Positions 1 to 9,272 are shown, numbered from the stretch's first letter. The stretch: 12,409 bases of DNA from Clostridia bacterium (GCA_029052615.1 JAIDIR010000174.1:1-12409), one strand, 5' to 3'. Notes: generated by a model from the letters alone, not told the origin. A program made the numbers and translations.

Positions 1-844
1 TAATCAAACACTGCGCACCGCAATTTAACGCTATTCTTTCAGCTATTCTCATCATAAAGCGCCTTAAAAGCGTTACCATATATTCGCCGTTGCACTTTTT
101 ATGAATTTCTTCCTGGATATGGGTAACGGAAACAATATTCAGATTTGTGCCGCAAGTATAGGTTGACAGTATTTTTGTAAGGTCGATTACCTTTTCTCTT
201 GCCTGCATATTGGTATACGGATAGCTATGAAAATGTATACAATCGATTTTCATGCCACGCTTGGCCATCATATACCCGGCTACGGGGCTGTCTATGCCGC
301 CTGAAATGAGTAACATACCTTTACCCGCAGTGCCTACCGGCATACCGCCCACGCCGTCAACTAAATCGGAAAAGACAAGGGAAGTTCCGTTTTCACGCAA
401 ATCAATTCCGATAACCGACTGCGGATTGTGTACGTCCACGCGCAAATTACTATTAAAATCAAGCAATCTGCCGCCGATTTCGGCATTTATCTGCATAGAA
501 TTGTAGGAAAAGGTTTTATCCGCTCTATGCGTATCGATTTTAAAAGTACCCGATTTCGGAGCAACGGTTTTGACAGCCGCGAATATTTCGTCAAGTGAAG
601 TGTTAACTTTGAGCGCAATACTTAAAGTATGCACACCGAATACTTTCTGAAGTCGCCTAACGATATCCTCGGTGTCGCTTTCAGTAAAGCCTTCAATTGC
701 GTATCGTCCGCTTTGCTTTCTTATTTCGTGCTTAACGCCTTTAAGCGCTTTTTCCATATTTTCCGCAAAAATTCTTTCAAAAAAGCCGCGGTTGTTGCCC
801 TTTAAATGAATTTCGCAGTATCTGACTATTATAACCTTATCCAT
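1..844 (-). CDS. thiI: tRNA 4-thiouridine synthase ThiI, 5' part (runs off the left edge)
   Basis: ThiI adenylates U8 of tRNA and replaces its oxygen with sulfur taken from a cysteine desulfurase, forming 4-thiouridine; in some bacteria it also serves thiazole synthesis. The 281 visible residues start at the ATG at 844 and read MDKVIIVRYCEIHLKGNNRG, the usual ThiI opening. A THUMP-type RNA-binding region follows (roughly residues 60-165). Then comes the PP-loop ATP site SGGIDSP beginning at S181, and the family stretch RRFMMRIAERIA close to the window edge. The C-terminal part is outside, so whether a rhodanese domain is present cannot be told. The start lies one base after the stop of the desulfurase gene, with a GGAG site four bases upstream of the ATG (849-852), so the two are almost certainly co-translated. 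The desulfurase next door is the likely sulfur donor, as for NifZ-ThiI in Bacillus subtilis. The identification is firm. Confidence 0.95.
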   Translation of the reverse strand, partial: MDKVIIVRYCEIHLKGNNRGFFERIFAENMEKALKGVKHEIRKQSGRYAIEGFTESDTEDIVRRLQKVFGVHTLSIALKVNTSLDEIFAAVKTVAPKSGTFKIDTHRADKTFSYNSMQINAEIGGRLLDFNSNLRVDVHNPQSVIGIDLRENGTSLVFSDLVDGVGGMPVGTAGKGMLLISGGIDSPVAGYMMAKRGMKIDCIHFHSYPYTNMQAREKVIDLTKILSTYTCGTNLNIVSVTHIQEEIHKKCNGEYMVTLLRRFMMRIAERIALNCGAQCLI

Positions 845-845
845 C

Positions 846-1973
846 TTACTCCATTATTTCTCTTCTACGCCTTACGGTTGCATTAAGAATTTCCGCTGCC
901 TTTTCAACTTCTTCGCGCGTGGTTTCGGGACTTAAACTCAACCTTAATACACCGTCTGCACTTGCTTCATCAATTCCGCACGATAAAATCACGCGCGAAT
1001 ATCTCTTTTTATCGTTAGACGAGCAAGCCGACCCGGTTCCTATTATCAGTCCCTTATCGTTAACTTCGTGCAGAATAATTTCGCCGCGCACACCGTTCGC
1101 AATAACGGTCAGAATATACGGTGAACCGTTTTCAGGCGAAATTACGCTAAATAAGTCATTATCTAAGCATTGAATAAATTCTTCTTTAAGTTGTCGAACT
1201 CGATTAAAATTTTCATTTAACGCACCGTAACGCTTAACTGCCGACAACTCAAGCATTTTTATGCCAAAAACGTTTTCCGTACCGCTACGCAAACCGCTTT
1301 CCTGTCCGCCGCCGTAAATATACGGTTTAATAACTAAATTTTTTCGCTTTAATAATGCGCCCGTACCCTTTAAACCGCCGATTTTATGAGCCGAAATACT
1401 ATATAAATCTATATCCTGCCCTAACTTGAAAGGAATTTTTCCGAAAGCCTGCACTCCGTCCGAATGAAAAATCGTCCGTGAGTTTTTTGCCTTGACTGCC
1501 TTTGCAATGGCGTTGATATCGTTAACCGCTCCCGTTTCGTTGTTTACGTGAATGACAGAAGCGAGCGATGTATTGGCGTCAATTAGGCTTAACAGACTGT
1601 CAACGTTGACGCTTCCGTCGGCATTAAGCGCGGCAAGCCTTACGCCGACACCACGCTCTTTAAGCTCGTTAACGGCTGAAAATACTGCGGAATGTTCACC
1701 GTAAGTCGTAACTATGTTTCCGCGTTTGCCTCCGCAAAATACCGCCTGATTATCTGCCTCCGTGCCGCAAGAAGTAAAAATTAACTGAAAATCGCGGGCG
1801 TTTGCAATTAAATTGAGAATATTAGAACGGATTTTTGTTATTTCACTGTGCAAATTATAACCTTCCGCATATAATGCGGAAGGATTATAAAACTTATCGG
1901 TCAGATATTGTCCGGCAACCTTCAAGCACTCCAAATCGGGTTTTGAAGTAGCCGCATTATCAAGGTAAATCAT
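846..1973 (-). CDS. Cysteine desulfurase (NifS/IscS family), probable sulfur donor to ThiI
   Basis: This is a 375-residue PLP enzyme of fold type I that converts cysteine to alanine and carries the sulfur as a persulfide. Visible hallmarks are the N-terminal IYLDNAATS, H94 in GEHSAV (ring stacking), D172 in HSDGVQAFG, the PLP lysine K197 in SAHKIGG, the substrate loop GGGQESGLRSGTEN (221-234), and the persulfide cysteine C317 in GTGSACSS. Length is normal for a full enzyme. The ATG shares one base with the stop of the carB-dapF gene (TAATG), and the nearest AGGA lies about 14 bases upstream, so translation probably depends on coupling. No iscU, iscR or nif gene is nearby, and thiI follows directly, so a dedicated role in tRNA thiolation is the best inference, as for B. 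subtilis NifZ. A housekeeping Fe-S role cannot be excluded from sequence. Confidence 0.93.
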   Translation of the reverse strand: MIYLDNAATSKPDLECLKVAGQYLTDKFYNPSALYAEGYNLHSEITKIRSNILNLIANARDFQLIFTSCGTEADNQAVFCGGKRGNIVTTYGEHSAVFSAVNELKERGVGVRLAALNADGSVNVDSLLSLIDANTSLASVIHVNNETGAVNDINAIAKAVKAKNSRTIFHSDGVQAFGKIPFKLGQDIDLYSISAHKIGGLKGTGALLKRKNLVIKPYIYGGGQESGLRSGTENVFGIKMLELSAVKRYGALNENFNRVRQLKEEFIQCLDNDLFSVISPENGSPYILTVIANGVRGEIILHEVNDKGLIIGTGSACSSNDKKRYSRVILSCGIDEASADGVLRLSLSPETTREEVEKAAEILNATVRRRREIME

Positions 1974-4900
1974 TAGATTTCGATAATTCCTTTAAACGCC
2001 TGCTTTACGAAACCGTCGAGTTCAACGTCACCGTTTTCATCAAGCTTAACGGACAGGTCGCCGCCCTTCAATTTAACGGTTATGGTTTCACCCTTGGTGC
2101 AATTTCCGTTTATAATTGCCGCAGTTGCTGCAGCCGCAGCCGCAGTGCCGCACGCCCAGGTTTCACCGTTGGTCTTTTCCCATACGCGCATTTTAAGCGT
2201 AATGTTATTTACGACGCGCACACATTCGAGATATACGCCGTCGGGGAATAATCCCGAATAGCTGAGCGACTGACCGAGAGAATCCAGATCGATATCTTCA
2301 ACTCTGTCAACAAAGATAACGCAGTGAGGATTGCCTACGTTAACGCACGTCACGTTGTACGTCTTACCGTCAAACTCCACTTCTCTGTTAATAATTTCGC
2401 CTTCAAGCGTGCAGGGAATGCGCTTACCTTCGAACGAAGGCTTGCCCAGATTTATTGCAACCGAGCTTGCCACGCCGTTGAAGCTGTTAACCGAAAGTTT
2501 TCTGACTTTGCCGTAGCTTTCGATACTGATGCTGTCGGAATTTACGATACGGTTATCAAAAAGATACTTTGCAACGCACCTTATGGGGTTTGCGGCAAGT
2601 CCGCCGTCGCTGCCGTCGCTGTTAAATACGCGCACCTTCGCATCGGCCTTATCCGACTTTTCAATCATTACAATGCCGTCCGCACCGATTGCGTAATGCC
2701 TGTCGCAGAAGTTGATTGCAAGCGATTCGGGGCAGGTGATTGCGCCGTCCATATTATTGAAAATTATATAATCGTTGCCGCAGCTCTGCATTTTGCAGAA
2801 CGAAAGCTTTAATTTCTCAGTTCTAAGCTTGTTTATATCGATAAGCTCGGTATTGAACTGGTTATATCTTCCCGCAATAACGTCCGCAAGCGCGTTGGTC
2901 GTATCCAGCGAAGTCAGCACGGTAATTCCGAGCAATATCGCGTGATGGTGAAGCGACATATAGTTTGTTATGGACTCTATGTCCGTCTTACCGGTATAGA
3001 CGATATAGTCAATCTTTCCCTCGTCCATCAGCTTGAATATCTCGTCGTTTGTGGATAAGCGGGCAACGTCCGTGCAGTCAAGCCCTAAGCTTCTGATAAC
3101 GTTTGCCGTGCCTGCGGTTGCGTAGAGCGTCAAGCCGAGGTCCGCAAACTTTTTAACTATATTTATGATTTCGAGCTTGTCCTGGTCGTTTATCGTGAAA
3201 TAAATACCCGACGGGCGTTTCTTTGTGGGATGCTTCATATTGAAGCCTGCGGAAACGAGACCCTTGAAAAGCGCTTCCTCGATAGTCTTACCAATACCCA
3301 GAACCTCACCCGTAGACTTCATTTCGGGTCCGAGCTGGGAGTTAACGTCGTTCAGCTTCTCGAACGAGAACACAGGAACCTTGACCGCAACGTAGGGCGA
3401 ATTCTTATAAAGCCCCGTGCCGTAGCCCAGTTTTTTAAGCTTTGCGCCGACCATTATCTTGGTTGCCAGGTCGACCATGGGCACGCCTGTAACTTTTGAA
3501 ATATAGGGAACCGTTCTCGAAGCTCTGGGATTTACCTCGATTACGTATAATTCGTTATGATAAATGAGGTACTGAATGTTTATCAAACCTTTGGTCTTTA
3601 ACGAAATTGCAAGGTCGGTCGACACGTCCACAATCTTTTTGAGCATAGCATCGCTGAGATTGTAAGGAGGATAAACCGCAATAGAGTCGCCGCTGTGAAC
3701 GCCAGCCCTCTCGATATGCTGCATAATGCCGGGAATAAGCACGTCCACACCGTCGGAAATTGCGTCGACTTCAAGCTCGGTACCCATAAGGTACTTGTCG
3801 CAAAGTACGGGGTTTTCGATTTTCTGTGCCAGAATGACGTCCATATATCTTTCGATATCGTTCTGGGTAAACGCAATGGTCATATTCTGACCGCCGATTA
3901 CGTATGAAGGACGCAGAAGCACGGGATAACCGAGTATTTCGGCAGCGCGCACCGCCTCTTCCTTGGTCATAACCGTCAGACCCTTGGGACGCGCAATGTG
4001 GAACTGTTCCAGAAGCTCGTCAAATCTCTCTCTGTCCTCGGCAAGGTCTACGCTGTCCGCGGGAGTTCCGAGTATGCGGATACCCTTTTTATCGAGATAC
4101 GCGCAAAGCTTGATAGCCGTCTGACCGCCGAAGGTTATAACGACGCCGTAAGGCTTTTCGACGTCGATAACGTTTTGCACGTCTTCAGGCGTAAGGCTTT
4201 CGAAATACAGTCTGTCCGCCGTATCGAAGTCGGTTGAAACCGTTTCGGGGTTATTGTTTATTATTATAACTTCGTAGCCGAGCCTCTTCAACGCCCAAAC
4301 GCAGTGAACGGACGAATAGTCAAACTCGATACCCTGTCCTATTCTTATGGGACCCGAACCGATAACGATAATTCTCTTCTTCTTGTTTTCTCTGCTTCTG
4401 ACGACGTAGGGCGCCGCTTCGTCGTGTTCGTTTTCGTCGTACGTCGAGTAGAAATAGGGCGTCTGTGCCGCAAACTCAGCACCGCAGGTATCAACCATTT
4501 TAAAAGTCGAACGCGCGTGCGCAGGCAGCTTGTTGCCGCTTAAACGCTCCAGCTCCTTATCGGGATAGCCAAGTTTTTTACCTTTCATATACTGGGCGCG
4601 CGTAATTGCCTTGCCCGCAATCGACTTTTCGAAATCCGAAAGGTTCTTCATTTTGTAAAGGAACCATTCGTCGATTTTCGTAATATCGTAAATGGTTTCA
4701 ATTGCAACGCCGCGCTTTATCGCTTCGTACACTACGAACAGTCTTTCGTCCGTCAGGTCGTGAAGCTTGGACACTATCTCCTCGTCGGAAAGCGGCGCAA
4801 GCTTGGGAAGGTTGAGCGAGCTTAAGGAAATTTCCGCGCCGCGCACCGCCTTCATTATAGCCATTTCAAAGCTCGTGCCTATAGCCATAACTTCGCCGGT

Positions 4901-6037
4901 CGCCTTCATTCTCGTGCCGAGATTTCTCTTTGCGTATAAGAATTTATCGAAAGGCCACTTGGGCAGCTTGATTACGACGTAGTCAATCGTAGGCTCGAAA
5001 CAAGCGTATGTCTTGCCAGTAACGTCGTTTTTGATTTCATCCAAGGTATAACCGAGCGCAATTTTGGTTGCAACCTTTGCAATGGGATAACCGGTCGCTT
5101 TGGAAGCAAGTGCGGACGAACGCGAAACACGGGGATTAACTTCGATTACCGCGTATTCGAAGCTGTCGGGATTGAGCGCAAACTGGCAGTTACAGCCGCC
5201 CTCTATACCGAGCTCGGTAATGATATCGAGCGATGCCGTACGCAACATCTGGTATTCCTTATCCGAAAGAGTTACCGCAGGCGCAATAACTATCGAATCG
5301 CCCGTATGCACGCCGACGGGGTCGAAATTTTCCATCGAGCAGACGGTAAGCACGTTGCCATGACTGTCGCGCAAAACTTCGAATTCAATCTCTTTCCAAC
5401 CGCCGATATACTTTTCAATAAGTACCTGCGTTATAGGCGAAAGCATAAGTCCGTTGTGGGAAATGAGTCTTAACTCCTCCTCGTTATACGCTACGCCGCC
5501 GCCCGCGCCGCCAAGCGTGTAAGCAGGTCTTACTATTACGGGATAGCCGCCTATTCTTTCGGCAACCTGCACGCACTCGTCTACGGTATAAGCTATATCC
5601 GAAGGAACGACGGGCTGATGTATCTTTTCCATCGTTTCCTTGAACAGCTCTCTGTCCTCCGCTCTGTCGATGGAGTCGAGTTTTACACCTATAAGCTTAA
5701 CGCCGTATTTTTCCAGAAAGCCCTCTTTTGCAAGCTGGCAGCCGAGCGTAAGACCCGTCTGACCGCCGAGAGAAGCAAGTAAGCTGTCGGGGCGTTCCTT
5801 TATGATAATTCTCTTTAACGTGTCGGTCGTGAGCGGCTCGAGATAAATCTCGTCCGCAAGCGCCTTATCCGTCATTATGGTTGCAGGGTTGGAGTTGCAA
5901 AGTACTACGTTAATGCCAGCGTCTTTCAGTACGCGGCACGCCTGCGCACCCGCATAGTCGAATTCCGCCGCCTGACCTATTACTATGGGTCCCGAGCCTA
6001 TAACCAAAACCTTTTTTATATCTTCTCTTTTAGGCAT
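1973..6037 (-). CDS. carB: Carbamoyl-phosphate synthase large subunit fused to a DapF-like domain
   Basis: The first ~1070 residues are a complete CarB, which makes carbamoyl phosphate from bicarbonate, ATP and glutamine-derived ammonia. There are two homologous halves. The first begins VLVIGSGPIVIGQAAEFDYAG (10-30, with RPAYTLGGAGGG at 170-181). The second begins IIVIGSGPIRIGQGIEFDY (556-574, with RPSYVIGGQNM at 709-719). ATP-grasp metal-site motifs EVNPR occur at 299-303 and 834-838. The MGS-like regulatory domain spans about 940-1065 and keeps LYATAGTA (971-978). Instead of stopping there, the frame runs through a short linker (about 1066-1076) into a whole DapF-like domain (1077-1354), described separately. 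Normal CarB is about 1070 residues. The ATG overlaps the end of carA by 8 bases and has a strong GGAGG nine bases upstream (6047-6051). Position after argF and carA indicates supply for citrulline synthesis; this may also be the pyrimidine enzyme if no second copy exists. CarB function is firm, the effect of the fusion unknown. Confidence 0.95.
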   Translation of the reverse strand: MPKREDIKKVLVIGSGPIVIGQAAEFDYAGAQACRVLKDAGINVVLCNSNPATIMTDKALADEIYLEPLTTDTLKRIIIKERPDSLLASLGGQTGLTLGCQLAKEGFLEKYGVKLIGVKLDSIDRAEDRELFKETMEKIHQPVVPSDIAYTVDECVQVAERIGGYPVIVRPAYTLGGAGGGVAYNEEELRLISHNGLMLSPITQVLIEKYIGGWKEIEFEVLRDSHGNVLTVCSMENFDPVGVHTGDSIVIAPAVTLSDKEYQMLRTASLDIITELGIEGGCNCQFALNPDSFEYAVIEVNPRVSRSSALASKATGYPIAKVATKIALGYTLDEIKNDVTGKTYACFEPTIDYVVIKLPKWPFDKFLYAKRNLGTRMKATGEVMAIGTSFEMAIMKAVRGAEISLSSLNLPKLAPLSDEEIVSKLHDLTDERLFVVYEAIKRGVAIETIYDITKIDEWFLYKMKNLSDFEKSIAGKAITRAQYMKGKKLGYPDKELERLSGNKLPAHARSTFKMVDTCGAEFAAQTPYFYSTYDENEHDEAAPYVVRSRENKKKRIIVIGSGPIRIGQGIEFDYSSVHCVWALKRLGYEVIIINNNPETVSTDFDTADRLYFESLTPEDVQNVIDVEKPYGVVITFGGQTAIKLCAYLDKKGIRILGTPADSVDLAEDRERFDELLEQFHIARPKGLTVMTKEEAVRAAEILGYPVLLRPSYVIGGQNMTIAFTQNDIERYMDVILAQKIENPVLCDKYLMGTELEVDAISDGVDVLIPGIMQHIERAGVHSGDSIAVYPPYNLSDAMLKKIVDVSTDLAISLKTKGLINIQYLIYHNELYVIEVNPRASRTVPYISKVTGVPMVDLATKIMVGAKLKKLGYGTGLYKNSPYVAVKVPVFSFEKLNDVNSQLGPEMKSTGEVLGIGKTIEEALFKGLVSAGFNMKHPTKKRPSGIYFTINDQDKLEIINIVKKFADLGLTLYATAGTANVIRSLGLDCTDVARLSTNDEIFKLMDEGKIDYIVYTGKTDIESITNYMSLHHHAILLGITVLTSLDTTNALADVIAGRYNQFNTELIDINKLRTEKLKLSFCKMQSCGNDYIIFNNMDGAITCPESLAINFCDRHYAIGADGIVMIEKSDKADAKVRVFNSDGSDGGLAANPIRCVAKYLFDNRIVNSDSISIESYGKVRKLSVNSFNGVASSVAINLGKPSFEGKRIPCTLEGEIINREVEFDGKTYNVTCVNVGNPHCVIFVDRVEDIDLDSLGQSLSYSGLFPDGVYLECVRVVNNITLKMRVWEKTNGETWACGTAAAAAATAAIINGNCTKGETITVKLKGGDLSVKLDENGDVELDGFVKQAFKGIIEI
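1976..2809 (-). other. dapF: DapF-like domain at the C-terminus of CarB, lacking the first catalytic cysteine
   Basis: Residues 1077-1354 of the fusion match diaminopimelate epimerase along its full length (about 278 residues, normal for DapF). DapF interconverts LL- and meso-DAP for lysine and peptidoglycan with two cysteines acting as acid and base. Conserved features are KMQSCGNDY (1082-1090), DRHYAIGADG (1112-1121), FNSDGS (1138-1143), GNPHC (1235-1239) and GETWACGT (1291-1298) with the second catalytic cysteine C1296. The first catalytic motif, normally MCGNGxRC, reads LAANPIRC (1147-1154), so the cysteine is A1148. By recalled alignment to the Haemophilus enzyme, two substrate-binding residues also differ: Asn190 becomes Y1269 and Arg209 becomes K1288. 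C1086 and C1154 lie near the active site but not in the catalytic position. There is no Met at the domain start, so it is not simply a separate gene misread. It could be a changed racemase, a ligand-binding module, or a decayed enzyme. Confidence 0.85.
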
Positions 6038-7103
6038 TGTACTTCCCCTCCGTAATATTCTTTAAAAATCTGTCGAACAGGAACGAAGCGTCGCGGGGAC
6101 CGCCCCTTGCCTCGGGATGGAACTGTACGGTGAATGCGTTGTAGTCGGGATAATCTACGCCCTCGCAAGTGCCGTCGTTAGCGTTGACGTAGCTTACAAT
6201 ACCTACGCCCTGAATGCTGGAGGAAATAACTTCATAGCCGTGATTCTGGCTGGAAATGTATACCCTGCCCGTACTCAGACATTTTACGGGCTGGTTTGCT
6301 CCCCTGTGCCCGTACTTCATTTTCTTGGTCTTACCGCCCATTGCAAGCGCAAGCAGCTGGTGACCGAGGCAAATGCCGAAAATTGGAAGCTTACCGATCA
6401 GCTTTTTCATATTTTCGATAACTTCGGGATTATCCTCGGGATCTCCGGGGCCGTTGCTGAGCATCAAGCCCTGCGGTTTGAGCGCAAGAATCTGTTCGGC
6501 GGTATAGAACGAAGGCACCTGTATGCAGTAGCAACCGCGCTTTACAAGCTCCTTTGCAATGTTGTACTTTGCGCCGAAATCCCATACGACTATTTTTATG
6601 CCGCTGGGATCACCCGTATAAATAGGCTCCTGACACGTGGCTTCCTTTACGGCGCCTTTAATTTTGTATTTATTGATTTCCGCATAATCCTTTACTGGTT
6701 TGCTGCTGATGGCGGCGTTCATTACGCCCGCCTCTCTGACTATTCTCGTCAGCTCTCTCGTATCAAGTCCGTAAATGCCGACTATACCGTTTTCTTCAAG
6801 ATATTTTTCAAGCGTTTTTTCGCACCTGAAATTGGAAGGCTGGTCGCACTTTTCCCTGACGATGTACGCCGAAACCCAAGGCTTCCTGCTCTGCATATCG
6901 GGCGTAATTCCGTAGTTACCTACAAGCGGAAAGGTCTGAATAACAATTTGTCCGTTATAGCTGGGGTCGGTAAGCGTTTCGAGATAGCCAGTCATGCCCG
7001 TCGTGAAAACCAACTCGCCGACGACGTCGCCGTCCGCGCCGAATCTGTAACCCGTGAACTGCTTTCCGTTTTGTAACGTTAAATATACTTTGCCGTCTTT
7101 CAT
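6030..7103 (-). CDS. carA: Carbamoyl-phosphate synthase small subunit (glutaminase)
   Basis: CarA hydrolyses glutamine and passes ammonia through a tunnel to CarB. The 357-residue protein has the usual N-terminal CPSase domain (about 1-160, containing TTGMTGYLETLTDPSYNGQ at 34-52) and a C-terminal class I glutamine amidotransferase domain. The glutaminase triad is visible: nucleophile C245 in FGICLGHQ, and H329 with E331 in QFHPEARGGPRD. SNGPGDP (216-222) and the QNHGY loop (286-290) are also present. Length is typical. The ATG at 7103 has a modest AGGG 11 bases upstream and opens 56 bases after argF. Its last codons overlap carB by 8 bases, consistent with equimolar production of the two subunits. 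Identification is firm. Confidence 0.97.
   Translation of the reverse strand: MKDGKVYLTLQNGKQFTGYRFGADGDVVGELVFTTGMTGYLETLTDPSYNGQIVIQTFPLVGNYGITPDMQSRKPWVSAYIVREKCDQPSNFRCEKTLEKYLEENGIVGIYGLDTRELTRIVREAGVMNAAISSKPVKDYAEINKYKIKGAVKEATCQEPIYTGDPSGIKIVVWDFGAKYNIAKELVKRGCYCIQVPSFYTAEQILALKPQGLMLSNGPGDPEDNPEVIENMKKLIGKLPIFGICLGHQLLALAMGGKTKKMKYGHRGANQPVKCLSTGRVYISSQNHGYEVISSSIQGVGIVSYVNANDGTCEGVDYPDYNAFTVQFHPEARGGPRDASFLFDRFLKNITEGKYNA
6038..6051 (-). promoter_or_regulatory. Strong Shine-Dalgarno site of carB inside carA
   Basis: The minus strand reads GGAGGGGAAG (6042-6051) ahead of the carB ATG, with nine bases between GGAGG and the ATG. It lies within the last codons of carA and is the best ribosome site in the window, which supports 6037 as the carB start and implies independent loading as well as coupling. 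Confidence 0.8.
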
Positions 7104-7159
7104 ATATTTTTTATCCCTATGAATATTATTTTCTTTATCTTACAGTGTTTATTGACAAG

Positions 7160-8058
<899 letters not shown>

Positions 8059-8062
<4 letters not shown>

Positions 8063-9219
8063 TCCGAAATTACCTCGTTTAATATTTTCAAAGCCGTATT
8101 TATTTCTTCTTTAGTTATCGTCAGCGGCGGTAAAAGTCTGACTTTGTCGTGAGCGGTCAGCACGATTAAGCCCTTTTCCAGACACTTCTGCGCAACTTCT
8201 CTTGCATTTTTAGTTGTGGAAATGCCTATCATAAGTCCCGTTCCGCTTACATTCGTTACGTTTTTTATACGTTCGGCGTGCGTTTTTATATACGCTCCCT
8301 TGCCCTGCACTTCAAGCAAAAGGTCGGGCGTAAGCCTGTTTATTATGCTCAGAGCACCCGCACATACCACGGGATTGCCGCCGAAGGTCGTGCCGTGATC
8401 ACCGAACCCGAATACGTTTTCGCACTTATCGAAAAGCATACACGCGCCTATAGGCAAACCGCCGCCAAGCCCCTTTGCCGTAGTGACTATATCGGGCGAA
8501 ATGCCCGCCGCCTCATAGGCATACAGATAGCCAGTTCTGCCGTTTCCGCACTGCACCTCGTCGCAAATCAAAAGAATATCGCGCTCCTTACAGAACTTTT
8601 CAAGCTCTTTAAGAAAACCGAAATCGAGCGGGTTTACGCCGCTCTCTCCCTGAACGACTTCAACCATTACGGCACAGGTCTTGTCTGTATAGCACTCAAA
8701 GATGCCGTCCATCGTGGGGTCAGCGTATTTGAAACCTTCCAAAAACGGCATAAAGTGTTTATGAAAACCGTCCTGCCCGGTAGCCGTCAGCGTTGCAATC
8801 GTTCTGCCGTGGAAAGAATTTTTTAACGTTATTATTTCGTTTCTGCCGTACCGCTCGTTGCCGTACTTGCGCGCAGCTTTTATTGCGCACTCGTTAGCCT
8901 CCGCACCGCTGTTGCCGAAAAAAACTTTCTTTGCTCCGGTCTTTTTACACAGTGCCTTGGCAAGCTCGGTCTGCGGCTGCGAATAATAGAGATTGCACAC
9001 GTGCTGAATACTGTCAAGCTGCGCCTTTACGGCGTTCTTCCACTCCTCGTCGTTGATACCGAAAATATTTACGCCTATACCCGTGGCGCAATCGATATAT
9101 TCCTTACCGTCGTAATCGTAAAGCTTTGCGCCCTTACCTTCCTTGAACGCAACCTTAAAGCGCGCGTAAGTATTTGCAATATACTCGCCGTCCTCGGCAA
9201 ATATCTGACTCTTATCCAT
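8059..9219 (-). CDS. argD: Acetylornithine aminotransferase
   Basis: ArgD is a class III PLP aminotransferase that converts N-acetylglutamate semialdehyde and glutamate to N-acetylornithine and 2-oxoglutarate. The 386-residue protein shows the cofactor phosphate loop NSGAEANE (103-110), FHGRT (136-140), D220 in ICDEVQCGNGRTG, and the Schiff-base lysine K249 in TTAKGLGGGLPIGA, followed by HGTTFGGNPV (275-284). Related enzymes also act on succinyl-DAP or ornithine; the arg context makes the acetylornithine role most likely, though ArgD enzymes commonly serve lysine synthesis too. The ATG at 9219 follows a GAGGG site with a rather long 12-base spacing, downstream of the argB-argD hairpin. Its stop overlaps the argF start by four bases. 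Confidence 0.95.
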
Positions 9220-9239
9220 AATAATAAGTTGCCCTCACT

Positions 9240-9272
9240 AAAATAAAGACTGATTTAACAAATAAATCAGCC
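9240..9272 (-). terminator. Terminator-like or attenuator-like hairpin between argB and argD
   Basis: In the 55-base gap between argB and argD, the minus strand contains GGCTGATTTA, a five-base loop TTTGT, then TAAATCAGTC. This pairs as a 10-base stem with one G-T wobble (9248-9272), and TTTATTTT (9240-9247) follows. The shape resembles an intrinsic terminator, but the stem is AT-rich and therefore weak, and argD lies only about 20 bases beyond with its own ribosome site. Partial termination, attenuation or an RNA-processing point that separates argGCJB from argDF-carAB output are all possible. No alternative pairing partner (antiterminator) was seen. Confidence 0.4.

Noticed and set aside
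2324..2812. Plus-strand open frame opposite the DapF-like domain, considered as a possible overlapping gene
   Set aside because: No ribosome site and no motif; the minus-strand frame carries the clear DapF signature across the same bases.
6117..7076. Long plus-strand open frame (319 codons) opposite carA
   Set aside because: It lies entirely antisense to a firmly identified carA, shows no recognisable family motif, and has no ribosome site; it follows from codon bias of the real gene.
7118..7134. Possible ArgR (ARG) box in the argF-carA gap
   Set aside because: Only one half (TGAAT plus AT-rich bases) matches the TGAATwwwwATTCA pattern; the second half fails, and such half-sites are common in AT-rich gaps.
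7104..7159. Internal promoter for carA in the argF-carA gap
   Set aside because: A TTGTCA is present on the minus strand, but no -10-like hexamer sits 16-18 bases downstream; the AT-rich TAATAT is about 24 bases away.
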